Below are positions 1 through 7,808 of a DNA stretch of 64,000 nt, piece by piece; the stretch's first letter is position 1; every line of letters starts with the position of its first letter. Under the pieces are notes generated by a model. The model was not told the origin of the DNA and did no database searches. It saw only the letters and a program-made list of their open reading frames with translations. The position numbers were made by a program, and so were the translations under genes. The stretch comes from Thiomicrorhabdus sp965602805. Lineage in GTDB: Bacteria; Pseudomonadota; Gammaproteobacteria; Thiomicrospirales; Thiomicrospiraceae. The stretch spans positions 1-64,000 of the forward strand of contig CBFCZK010000003.1 in NCBI GenBank assembly GCA_965602805.1, in the 5' to 3' direction.

Positions 1-136
1 ATGAAATGCATTTTAGCATCTCTATTTAGGTGGCCAAAATTACTGTACCACTACAAAGACACGAAGACACGAAGGGGTTAGAGGAGTTACGGGTTCATTC
101 TAAAGCCTTAAATTCACTGTTAGTCCTTTTCTACAA

Positions 137-191
137 TTGACCAGGCCTGGTATGTCCTGCGGCTTTACAAAACCATGTGAGCGTAGGGTCA
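137..191 (+). repeat. 55-bp repeat, copy 1
   Basis: Starts with TTGACCAGGCCTGG (perfect 12-mer palindrome at 140-151) and continues through ATGTCCTGCGGCTTTAC to AGGGTCA. It matches 46230-46284 at 52 of 55 positions by eye. Both copies are intergenic and close to a rho-independent terminator. Confidence 0.85.
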
Positions 192-242
192 GTTCTGAAA
201 CCGATATCTGCAAGACTTTTTTATGATGGCTTTAAAAGCAAA

Positions 243-274
243 AAAGCCCGCTATTTAATTAAATAGCGGGCTTT
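243..274 (-). terminator. rho-independent terminator
   Basis: Perfect 32-bp palindrome: arms AAAGCCCGCTATTT and complement, meeting in AATT. The A run at 239-245 on the plus strand becomes the U tract of the minus transcript, so it ends the dapF-to-UPF0114 transcript. Confidence 0.85.
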
Positions 275-348
275 CTATTCTGTATTCCTCTTACCGTTTC
301 ATTCAGCCCTATCGACTGAATAACGGTTAGCTTAGAACACTCTAATCT

Positions 349-924
349 TTATTTTTTGCTCGATGACTTATGTGAAAAGTACAAGGCTAAAGAGACCATC
401 ATAATCGCTAAGGCATAATACAAAAGTTCCAACGGCTCTGCCGGTTTTAAGAAGATTGCCTGTTCGAAAAACATAACGATTAAGATCATGATAATGACTT
501 TTGCCAACTTATCTTTTAAGTCATCCAAAGAGTTAATCATTAAAATCTTACTAGCGCCTTTATCACCTTCTGCGACATCAATCTTAGAGATAAACAGCTC
601 ATACAAACCCAGTGAGAAAATCAACATAATTGCACCCAGTAAGAAGCCATCAACCGCCCCCACAACATGCGCAACCGTTTGTGCTTTTAATAAAGCACGC
701 CCTGCGTCATCTAACGAGTGATAATGCGTCAAATGTGAAATGGTATAGAACACATCAATCGCCGTGGTATAGAAAACTGCAAAAGCCGTTAATAAACTGG
801 CAATGACACCAATCAAAACCACAAAACGACTATTCCACAACACCGACTCAAAAGCTCTCTCTCCCAATCCTTGGGGCTTACTATTCTCTGGAGTGTTAGA
901 AACACCTTCTTGATTATCTGACAT
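349..924 (-). CDS. UPF0114 (YqhA-like) membrane protein
   Basis: 191-residue inner-membrane protein. Hydrophobic segments lie near residues 35-53, 85-108, 140-155 and 163-180. The central GLYELFISKIDVAE followed by SLDDLKDKLAKVIIMI matches what I know of the UPF0114/YqhA family, whose function is not established. A good ribosome site (AGGAG) sits 8 bases before the ATG. It is the last gene of the minus-strand run, 30 bp after hslV, and a terminator follows. The N-terminal 25 residues are polar and longer than in the E. coli relative. Confidence 0.75.
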   Translation of the reverse strand: MSDNQEGVSNTPENSKPQGLGERAFESVLWNSRFVVLIGVIASLLTAFAVFYTTAIDVFYTISHLTHYHSLDDAGRALLKAQTVAHVVGAVDGFLLGAIMLIFSLGLYELFISKIDVAEGDKGASKILMINSLDDLKDKLAKVIIMILIVMFFEQAIFLKPAEPLELLYYALAIMMVSLALYFSHKSSSKK

Positions 925-954
925 ACATGTACTCCTAATTTAAAGTGTGCAGGC

Positions 955-1500
955 TTACTTTTCCGCTTGTGGAATCATTTCAATCGTTAAGTTGTGATTG
1001 GTGTAGATACATAAATCACCAGCGATATGCAGTGCTTTTTCAACCACATCCCGCGCCGACAAATCTGTATTGGCCATTAAAGCTTGGGCGGCCGCATGCG
1101 CGTAACTGCCACCAGAACCAATGGCGATAAAATCATCTTGTGGTTCGATGACATCACCCGTTCCAGAAATCAATAACATATTATCCTGATCCGCCACCAA
1201 CATCATCGCTTCAAGTTTTCTCAACGCACGATCGGTACGCCAATCTTTCGCCATTTCCACAGCGGCGCGCATCAATTGGCCATTATGAGTTTGCAAACGT
1301 GCTTCGAAACGTTCAAACAGCGTAAATGCATCGGCGGTCGCACCAGCGAAACCAGCAATGACCTGCTTATTATATAAACGGCGCACTTTACGCGCATTGC
1401 CCTTCATCACAATATGACCCAGTGTCACTTGACCATCGCCACCAATGACCATTTCGCCATTGCGTTTTGCACATAAAATTGTGGTTCCGTGAAATGACAT
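955..1500 (-). CDS. hslV: ATP-dependent protease subunit HslV
   Basis: Peptidase subunit of the HslVU (ClpYQ) cytoplasmic protease, a threonine protease of the proteasome fold. The N-terminus MSFHGTTILCAKRNGE implies removal of a five-residue propeptide to expose the catalytic Thr6. Family signatures GGDGQVTLG, KVRRLY and AGFAGATADAFTLFE follow, and IAIGSGGSYA and GDLCIYTNH lie near the end. Length (181) is normal. It lies downstream of xerC, as in many gammaproteobacteria, but its partner hslU is not the next gene. hslU starts at 4375 on the other strand, beyond xerC, DUF484 and dapF. Confidence 0.97.
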   Translation of the reverse strand: MSFHGTTILCAKRNGEMVIGGDGQVTLGHIVMKGNARKVRRLYNKQVIAGFAGATADAFTLFERFEARLQTHNGQLMRAAVEMAKDWRTDRALRKLEAMMLVADQDNMLLISGTGDVIEPQDDFIAIGSGGSYAHAAAQALMANTDLSARDVVEKALHIAGDLCIYTNHNLTIEMIPQAEK

Positions 1501-1648
1501 GTTTGAATCCTTTGTCTTATTTTCTTATCGTCTTAATAGACTTTATTTGGCTTAATGCCGGCTATTTTAAATGAAAACGCTTGGGGATTCGATAGGATTC
1601 GTTTTTTCTTGCATCGTCCTAGCGCTTAGACGATAAAGAGCTGTAAAA

Positions 1649-2614
1649 TTAAGACTTATTTTTTTTGGCTCGAGGATGCGCCTGATCATAGACTTGCGCG
1701 AGATGCTGTAAATCTAATTTTGTGTATATCTGAGTGGTAGATAGATTCGCGTGACCTAAAATTTCTTGCACTGCACGTAAGTCGCCACTCGACTCCAAGA
1801 CATGTGTCGCACAAGCGTGTCTTAATCTGTGAGGCGACATTTTAGTAGGCAGACCCGCTTGCAAAGTGCGTTTATCGAGTTGATTTTGAATAGAACGTAC
1901 ACTTAAACGTCCCCCGCGTTGATTGACAAAAACTGCTTGTTCAAGCTCATCAGCATGCTCTCGACGAATCTTTAACCAGGTTTGAATTGCGAATAAAGCT
2001 TTTGAGCCGACCGGCGCAAGTCGCTCTTTCATACCCTTACCCAAGACGCGTACCCAGCCCGATTGCATCTCATCCAGGCCGGGTGACAAATCCAGTTCGG
2101 CACATTCAGAGACACGCAACCCAGCAGAGTAAAGCAATTCGAAAATCGCTTGATCGCGAACATCTTGCCAAGTTTCTAAGGGTTGTTCTAATAAACGTTG
2201 CGTCCAATCGACATCTAAACTTTTAGGCAAAGGTTGCGGTTGCTTAGGTGCTTTTAAGCCCTTAGCTGGGTTTTTGAGAACTTGGTTTTCAAACAATAGA
2301 TAATCATAAAAAGAGCGAATTGCAGAGAGTTGTCTGGCGAGGGTTCTGGCACTGATGCCGTTTTGTACCCGAAACGCTAAAAAGGCGCGAATACTTTGCG
2401 AATCAATGGCTTTCCAGTCTGAGAAATTCTTAACCAGTGAGCTTTGATACTCTACCGCCGTTTGAGTAGATTGCTCACTCGTATCCGTTTCTGACAATAA
2501 TTCACCCGACAGATAAAAGCCTAAAAAGGATTCAATATCACGTTGATAATTGGAAACCGTATGCACCGACTTATTCTGCGATTGCAACTGCCTTAGATAG
2601 TCGTTTAATTGCAT
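1649..2614 (-). CDS. xerC: tyrosine recombinase XerC
   Basis: Site-specific recombinase that with XerD resolves chromosome dimers at dif. It has an N-terminal SAM-like core-binding domain (about 1-115, including SNYQRDIESFLGF and LARQLSAIRSFYDYLL) and a C-terminal catalytic domain. Arg in the SAGLRVSE region, HRLRHACATH, the LGHANLSTTQIY box and nucleophile Tyr297 are all visible. At 321 residues it is about 20 longer than E. coli XerC; the extra lies in a polar loop near residues 38-60. It follows DUF484 by 37 bp, the usual dapF-DUF484-xerC order. Confidence 0.96.
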   Translation of the reverse strand: MQLNDYLRQLQSQNKSVHTVSNYQRDIESFLGFYLSGELLSETDTSEQSTQTAVEYQSSLVKNFSDWKAIDSQSIRAFLAFRVQNGISARTLARQLSAIRSFYDYLLFENQVLKNPAKGLKAPKQPQPLPKSLDVDWTQRLLEQPLETWQDVRDQAIFELLYSAGLRVSECAELDLSPGLDEMQSGWVRVLGKGMKERLAPVGSKALFAIQTWLKIRREHADELEQAVFVNQRGGRLSVRSIQNQLDKRTLQAGLPTKMSPHRLRHACATHVLESSGDLRAVQEILGHANLSTTQIYTKLDLQHLAQVYDQAHPRAKKNKS

Positions 2615-2651
2615 CTATTTAATCGCACCTATATTGACCAACCTAATGACT

Positions 2652-3317
2652 TTAAAAAAGGTGATTCATTTTAGCGGTCACCAGCTCAGCCATCATTTTT
2701 AAAAAATAGGTGCCTAAACTCGGATGAAAACGCTCGGTTTGACTGCCTAACGCCAATACTCCCCAAACACCATCCGTGCCCAATGGCAAAACACAGACGG
2801 AGGTCATCGGATCTTGCGTATGAAACAATCCATTTTGCCACTCTTTTTCCAATAAACCACATGCGGGTTGATTGACTTGCATCCGACTTTTCAAGGTTTC
2901 AGACCAAGTTTGGCTGACCCCTAACTGGCTTACGCCTCGCAAACTGACCTGTGGCACATCCCAAGTCACCAAGGAGATATAATCCACCTCAAATAGCCCA
3001 CCCATATATTCATAGATACAATCCACCGCCAGCTGATCGCTTTGCGTGGCCATCAGTGCTTTAGTAAAGTCTTGCACCTTCTGGAACAACAGACTGTTTT
3101 CACCCGCGACATCCATTAGGCTATCAACCTCAACCTGCAAGCAATCCCGCTGTTCACGCAGTTGATACACCTGGCGCTCCAATAACGAAACCGCTTTGCC
3201 ACTCTTTGGATGCGGCAGACTCAACTCGTCCAATAAATTCGGGAACACATGGAAAAAAGTCCGGTTCTTATCTAAATAGTTGGCAATATCTTCGGCGTGT
3301 AATGTTGAATGACTCAT
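2652..3317 (-). CDS. DUF484 (GAF-like) protein
   Basis: 221-residue protein of the DUF484 family, which sits between dapF and xerC in many gammaproteobacteria. It has an N-terminal helical part (IANYLDKNRTFFHVFPNLL), a coiled-coil-like stretch about residues 40-75, and a GAF-like C-terminal half with FLKMMAELVTAKMNHLF at the end. It overlaps the dapF stop by four bases (ATGA type), implying translational coupling. Its biochemical role is not known to me; no catalytic motif is visible. Confidence 0.85.
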   Translation of the reverse strand: MSHSTLHAEDIANYLDKNRTFFHVFPNLLDELSLPHPKSGKAVSLLERQVYQLREQRDCLQVEVDSLMDVAGENSLLFQKVQDFTKALMATQSDQLAVDCIYEYMGGLFEVDYISLVTWDVPQVSLRGVSQLGVSQTWSETLKSRMQVNQPACGLLEKEWQNGLFHTQDPMTSVCVLPLGTDGVWGVLALGSQTERFHPSLGTYFLKMMAELVTAKMNHLF

Positions 3318-4150
3318 GCCTGTAAACTCCCTTCAAAAACAGTAACCGCTGGTCCGCTCATCCACACCGGTGAATCTATTTCACCATTCCAACTAATCAT
3401 TAAATCACCTCCAGGCAAACTCACTTTTACCTCGTCCATGAGTAGCCCCCATTTTTTTAAAACCACCATCGCTGCACAAGCACCAGTACCGCATGCAAGT
3501 GTTTCTGCAGCTCCGCGTTCATAGACTCGCAGTTTAATATGCCTGGGTTCGATAACCTGTGCAAAACCGACATTAACACGTTCCGGGAAAAGCGCATGAG
3601 ATTCTAAAGCTTCACCCAACGCTTCAACGGGTGCACTGTCGATATCATTGACTAAAACAAGGGCATGCGGATTGCCCATCGAAACTGCGCCTAAAGAGAT
3701 TTTTTGTCCACCGACATCCACCGAATAATGATCCTGTTGCTCTGTTTGGCTAAACGGCAAACTAGCCGGATTAAAATTGGGTGCGCCCATATTGACCCGA
3801 ACCAGACCATCATCCTCGATATAGAGCACAATTACACCCGAAGCGGTTTCGACCTGGATTTCTGTCTTATCCGTCAGTCCCTTGTCATAGACAAAACGTG
3901 CAAAACAACGTGCACCATTGCCACACTGCTGAACCTCTGAACCATCTGCATTAAAAATTCGATAGCGAAAATCTACACCCGCCTGACTTGCTTGCTCAAC
4001 GACCAATAACTGATCGAAACCGATGCCAAAGTGTCTATCCGACCATTGGCGAATTTTATCGGCTGAAAATTCAACGGATTGGGCAATGGCATCAATCACC
4101 ATAAAGTCGTTTCCAAGGCCCTGCATTTTTGTAAAGTTAAGTGTCATCAC
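3314..4150 (-). CDS. dapF: diaminopimelate epimerase
   Basis: Converts LL- to meso-diaminopimelate for lysine and peptidoglycan synthesis, in the cytoplasm. The two catalytic cysteines are visible as Cys76 in QQCGNGARC and Cys220 in ACGTGACA, one in each half of the pseudo-symmetric fold. The conserved start KMQGLGNDFMVID fixes the N-terminus; two ATGs are adjacent and either may be used. It is first gene of the minus run dapF-DUF484-xerC-hslV-UPF0114. A 224-bp divergent gap separates it from hslU. Confidence 0.97.
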   Translation of the reverse strand: MMTLNFTKMQGLGNDFMVIDAIAQSVEFSADKIRQWSDRHFGIGFDQLLVVEQASQAGVDFRYRIFNADGSEVQQCGNGARCFARFVYDKGLTDKTEIQVETASGVIVLYIEDDGLVRVNMGAPNFNPASLPFSQTEQQDHYSVDVGGQKISLGAVSMGNPHALVLVNDIDSAPVEALGEALESHALFPERVNVGFAQVIEPRHIKLRVYERGAAETLACGTGACAAMVVLKKWGLLMDEVKVSLPGGDLMISWNGEIDSPVWMSGPAVTVFEGSLQA

Positions 4151-4293
4151 AGTGGGGTTTTCTTCTTCTGATTCTAATTTGATTTACGTGGCTTTTAAAG
4201 CAACGCTTATAGTAACTGATTAATTCGTATGAATTTAGCACGCAAAACTGCAATACGCAAACCATCAACACGCAAATATAGCGCCTTTTCCTT

Positions 4294-4299
4294 TATAAT
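4294..4299 (+). promoter_or_regulatory. possible -10 element for hslU
   Basis: Exact TATAAT in the dapF/hslU divergent region, about 76 bp before the hslU start. No good -35 is seen at 16-18 bp and no clear heat-shock promoter was found, so this is tentative. Confidence 0.3.
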
Positions 4300-4374
4300 G
4301 TGTCTTCACAGAATTTACCGCCTTAATTAAATTAAGAATAAGTAAGCTAAGCAAGCGTTTGAAGGATAGTTTAA

Positions 4375-5691
4375 ATGATGACCCCTAATGAGATTGTTCA
4401 CAGTCTGGATGCACATATTGTCGGCCAAGCAGAAGCCAAACGTGCCGTTGCAATTGCCCTGCGTAACCGCTGGCGTCGTAATCAATTGCCTGAAAGCTTA
4501 CGCCAAGAAGTCACCCCCAAAAACATCTTAATGATTGGGCCTACCGGGGTCGGTAAAACTGAAATCGCCCGTCGTTTAGCGAAATTGACCAATGCACCTT
4601 TCTTAAAAATTGAAGCTACTAAGTTTACTGAAGTCGGTTATGTCGGCCGTGATGTTGACTCGATTATTCGTGATTTGGTCGAAAACGCCATGAAAATCAC
4701 ACGTGAACAAGCCTCGAAAAGCGTGCAACGCAAAGCGGAAGACGCGGCCGAAGAACGTATCTTGGATATCTTATTACCGCCCGCCCGCGGTCGTGAAGAA
4801 GAGAGCCATGACAATATGTCTGAGACTCGTCAGAAATTCCGTAAGCGATTACGTGAAGGCGACCTGGATGATAAAGAGATTGAACTGGATCTAAGTGCTG
4901 CCCCTGCCCATGTTGAAATTATGGGTGCGCCCGGTATGGAAGAGATGACGCAACAACTGCAAGGTATGTTTGAAGGTTTAGGTCAGGGCAAAAAAGAGAA
5001 GCGTAAATTATCGATCAAAAAAGCCTTAAAAGCCCTAATCGATGAAGAGTCTGCCCGCCTGGTAAAAGATGAAGACATTAAAAGCCAAGCGATTGAGAAT
5101 GTTGAGCAAAACGGCATTGTCTTTATTGATGAAATCGATAAGGTTGCTAAAGGCAATGAAAACAGCGGTGGCGTCTCTCGTGAAGGCGTGCAACGTGATT
5201 TATTACCCTTGATAGAAGGCTGTAGCGTTTCTACCAAACATGGCACGATTAAGACCGACCACATTCTGTTTATCGCCTCTGGCGCGTTCCATATCGCCAA
5301 ACCTTCTGACCTAATTCCTGAACTTCAAGGTCGTTTACCGATTCGTGTTGAACTGAAATCGTTACGTGTCGAGGACTTTGTCCGCATCCTCACCGAGCCA
5401 ACCGCTTCTTTAACGCGTCAAGCCATCGCTCTTTTGAAAACCGAAGGCGTTGACCTGAGTTTTACCGAAGCGGGCATTCAGCGTTTAGCAGAGATTGCCT
5501 TTGATGTGAATGAAGGTACTGAGAACATTGGCGCGCGTCGTTTACATACTGTATTGGAACGCTTACTGGAAGAGATCTCTTTCGATGCACCGAACCTTTC
5601 TGGTACGCAAGTAGAGATTACCGCTGAATTTGTTGAAGAACGTCTAGGCGAATTGGCTGTGAATCAAGATTTGTCACAGTACATTTTGTAA
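4375..5691 (+). CDS. hslU: HslU ATPase subunit of HslVU protease
   Basis: AAA+ unfoldase (ClpY) that feeds proteins to HslV. Walker A GPTGVGKT lies at residues 55-62, Walker B with IVFIDEID at about 248-255, and the arginine-bearing NIGARRLHTVLERLLEE near 385. The charged I domain between (about 110-235) and the C-terminal end QYIL, which docks into HslV, are present. Length 438 matches the family (443 in E. coli). AAGGA precedes ATGATG; the first ATG is chosen. Unusually, it is transcribed divergently from the cluster that carries hslV. Confidence 0.97.
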   Translation: MMTPNEIVHSLDAHIVGQAEAKRAVAIALRNRWRRNQLPESLRQEVTPKNILMIGPTGVGKTEIARRLAKLTNAPFLKIEATKFTEVGYVGRDVDSIIRDLVENAMKITREQASKSVQRKAEDAAEERILDILLPPARGREEESHDNMSETRQKFRKRLREGDLDDKEIELDLSAAPAHVEIMGAPGMEEMTQQLQGMFEGLGQGKKEKRKLSIKKALKALIDEESARLVKDEDIKSQAIENVEQNGIVFIDEIDKVAKGNENSGGVSREGVQRDLLPLIEGCSVSTKHGTIKTDHILFIASGAFHIAKPSDLIPELQGRLPIRVELKSLRVEDFVRILTEPTASLTRQAIALLKTEGVDLSFTEAGIQRLAEIAFDVNEGTENIGARRLHTVLERLLEEISFDAPNLSGTQVEITAEFVEERLGELAVNQDLSQYIL

Positions 5692-5712
5692 AAGCGTCGG
5701 TTACTGAACCTT

Positions 5713-6102
5713 ATGACAGCCACTCCAAATCCAACCGATTTAAAACTACACCAGGCCTCGCGTAAACTGGAGATTCATTTCGACAGTGGCGAGACCTTTG
5801 AGTTAAGCTGTGAATATCTGCGGGTTTATTCACAGTCTGCCGAAGTCACTGGCCACGCGCCAGGGCAAGAGGTGCTGCAAGTCGGTAAGCAAGCTGTCAC
5901 CATTGATGACATTACGCCCGTCGGTAACTATGCGGTAAAACTGCACTTTAGCGATGGCCACGACAGCGGAATTTATACTTGGCAGCGTTTGTATGACCTC
6001 GGTAAAAACCAGCCCGATTACTGGGTGGATTATCTACGCCGTTTAATGCGCGCAGGACATCAACATCCCGAGTTAGATAAACTCAAACAACAAAATCGTT
6101 AA
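5713..6102 (+). CDS. DUF971 protein (GBBH-like N-terminal domain)
   Basis: 129 residues of the DUF971 family, named for similarity to the N-terminal domain of gamma-butyrobetaine hydroxylase. Visible signatures are LEIHFDSGETFELSCEYLRVYSQSAEV and NYAVKLHFSDGHDSGIYTW. Members commonly sit next to hslU and ubiE, as here, 21 bp after hslU. Function unknown; a metal or Fe-S role has been discussed for relatives, but nothing here proves it. A partial copy of the dispersed palindrome (ACCAGGCCT) is at 5750-5758. Confidence 0.8.
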   Translation: MTATPNPTDLKLHQASRKLEIHFDSGETFELSCEYLRVYSQSAEVTGHAPGQEVLQVGKQAVTIDDITPVGNYAVKLHFSDGHDSGIYTWQRLYDLGKNQPDYWVDYLRRLMRAGHQHPELDKLKQQNR

Positions 6103-6170
6103 GCATTGCTCGATTATTATTTTAAGCACTGCTCAAAAAATTAATCAGACGTAACTAAAGAGTTCATATT

Positions 6171-6923
6171 ATGAGTCCAAACAAACAAACCATCGATTTC
6201 GGCTTTGCGGAAGTTCCGTTAGAAGAAAAAGTCAAAAAGGTCAAAGGCGTGTTTGACTCAGTGTCTGGTAATTACGACATTATGAACGATGTTATGTCGA
6301 TGGGTGTGCACCGTTTATGGAAACGCCACACCATTGAACTCAGTGGCATCCGTCCTGGCAATGTGGTGTTAGATTTAGCGGGCGGTACGGGCGACTTAAC
6401 CAAAGCCTTTGCCAAACGTGTCGGTAAAACCGGACGTGTGGTATTAGCGGATATTAACGAAAGCATGGTGCGTGTTGGTCGTGATCGTTTAATCAATGCC
6501 GGCATCGCGGGCAATGTTGAATACACCATCACCAACGCCGAAGCCTTAGCGTTTCCAGACAACACCTTTGATGTTTGCACCATCGCTTTCGGTCTGCGTA
6601 ACGTCACCAATAAAGATAAAGCCCTTGAAGAACTTTACCGCGTTTTAAAACCTGGCGGTCAATTGATGATTTTAGAGTTTTCTAAAGTCACGCAACCGTT
6701 GTTTGCGAAGTTCTATGATTTCTACTCCTTTAATATCTTGCCTAAAATGGGTAAGTTAATTGCCAACGATGAAGATAGCTATCAGTATCTAGCAGAATCG
6801 ATTCGTATGCATCCTGATCAAGAAACGCTGAAGCAGATGATGTTAACAGCAGGGTTTGATAAGGCAGAATACCTCAACATGTCTGAGGGGATAGTAGCCC
6901 TACACAGAGGCTGGAAGTTTTAG
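6171..6923 (+). CDS. ubiE: ubiquinone/menaquinone C-methyltransferase UbiE
   Basis: SAM-dependent methyltransferase acting on the benzoquinol ring in ubiquinone synthesis (and demethylmenaquinol where present). The N-terminal FDSVSGNYDIMNDVMSMGVHRLWK is the family signature. SAM motif I is VVLDLAGGTGDL (about residues 65-76), and RVLKPGGQLMILEFSK is the post-motif. It ends with the typical ALHRGWKF. 250 residues, full length. It is the first of three ubiquinone genes in order (ubiE, ubiJ, ubiB). Confidence 0.97.
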   Translation: MSPNKQTIDFGFAEVPLEEKVKKVKGVFDSVSGNYDIMNDVMSMGVHRLWKRHTIELSGIRPGNVVLDLAGGTGDLTKAFAKRVGKTGRVVLADINESMVRVGRDRLINAGIAGNVEYTITNAEALAFPDNTFDVCTIAFGLRNVTNKDKALEELYRVLKPGGQLMILEFSKVTQPLFAKFYDFYSFNILPKMGKLIANDEDSYQYLAESIRMHPDQETLKQMMLTAGFDKAEYLNMSEGIVALHRGWKF

Positions 6924-6932
6924 TTATTTAGT

Positions 6933-7027
6933 AAACCCTTAAAACACAGTATCTCTGCGTTAGAATCGGTCGAGTACACTTGTACACTCCCTCTTTCTGC
7001 CTTGACCTACTGCCCTTTAAGGGCTTC
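6933..7027. repeat. structured inverted-repeat element, copy A
   Basis: Lies in the 209-bp ubiE-ubiJ gap. The outer arms AAACCCTTAAAACACAGTA and TACTGCCCTTTAAGGGCTT are largely complementary. The core, read on the minus strand, runs CAAGGCAGAAA, GTACAAGTGTAC, TTCTAACGCAG. Core and layout match the element at 14242-14362, although the outer arms differ. Confidence 0.55.
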
Positions 7028-7132
7028 TAAATTAACCAAAACCAAACTAAACAATCCAGAATAAACCCATAAAACCTTCTGAATCTATTAAATAATGATT
7101 TAGAAAAAATTGATTACTACACGAGTTTACTT

Positions 7133-7750
7133 ATGAACAACCAACCAGGCCTGGTGAATATTTCTTTATCGAAAACGATTGAATCGGTTTTAAATACTGC
7201 GATTCGTTTAGATGAACAGCAAGGGCAAGCTTTCGAAGCACTAGAAGACAAAGTGATTAAGGTCACTTTGACACCGGTAACGTCACCTCTATATTTTCTG
7301 TTTACAAACTACATGGTCAGTGTGCAAAATCAGTTGACTGGCGAGCCTGATGCGGCCATTGAAAGCACGTTGTTTGATTTCATGAGTTTGCCATTGAATC
7401 GTAGCCTGCCGACCAGTTCGATTAAAGGCGATGAAGCCATTTCTTTGCAGTTTATCGATGGACTTTGTGGCCTGGATATTGATTGGGAAGAACACCTTTC
7501 ACACTACACCGGCGATTTGGTCGCTTTTAAAATCGGCCATGGCATTCGTAGTTTTTTTGAGCAAAAACACACCACTAAAAACAATCTTGGCGAAACGGTT
7601 AAAGAGTATCTTCAATTTGAGATTAATACCCTACCGACCCAAAGCCAAGTGGAACATTTTGTGCACAAAGTGCAGCAAACCCAAGATAATGTTGACCAGC
7701 TGGCTTTACGCATTGAGAGCTTGCTAACAAAAGCAAACCGCTCTTCTTAA
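7133..7750 (+). CDS. ubiJ: ubiquinone biosynthesis accessory factor UbiJ
   Basis: SCP2-like lipid-binding protein that organises the aerobic ubiquinone (Ubi) complex with UbiK. 205 residues with the expected N-terminal helix (LSKTIESVLNTAIRL), a beta-rich middle and a long C-terminal helix (QSQVEHFVHKVQQ...). Sequence conservation in this family is low; the identification rests strongly on the place between ubiE and ubiB. A perfect palindrome copy (7144-7155) lies in codons 4-8 and is read as QPGLV. Confidence 0.85.
   Translation: MNNQPGLVNISLSKTIESVLNTAIRLDEQQGQAFEALEDKVIKVTLTPVTSPLYFLFTNYMVSVQNQLTGEPDAAIESTLFDFMSLPLNRSLPTSSIKGDEAISLQFIDGLCGLDIDWEEHLSHYTGDLVAFKIGHGIRSFFEQKHTTKNNLGETVKEYLQFEINTLPTQSQVEHFVHKVQQTQDNVDQLALRIESLLTKANRSS
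7144..7155. repeat. dispersed palindrome at the start of ubiJ
   Basis: Exact ACCAGGCCTGGT, 11 bases after the start codon. Confidence 0.85.
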
Positions 7751-7808
7751 GCCATTACCTTTGTCCATTAACCTATCCATAACCAGACTAAATTAAAGAT
7801 TATTCAGC

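Larger units (their letters stand above)
1..348. other. intergenic stretch, no gene
   Basis: No convincing coding region lies here. It holds a short tandem of ACACGAAG near 59-78, one copy of a 55-bp repeat (137-191) that includes the dispersed palindrome, and a strong terminator hairpin at 243-274 serving the minus-strand gene that ends at 349. Confidence 0.6.

Noticed and set aside
945..1130. Short open frames antisense to hslV and many other genes
   Set aside because: All are shadows of real genes with no ribosome site or family signal.
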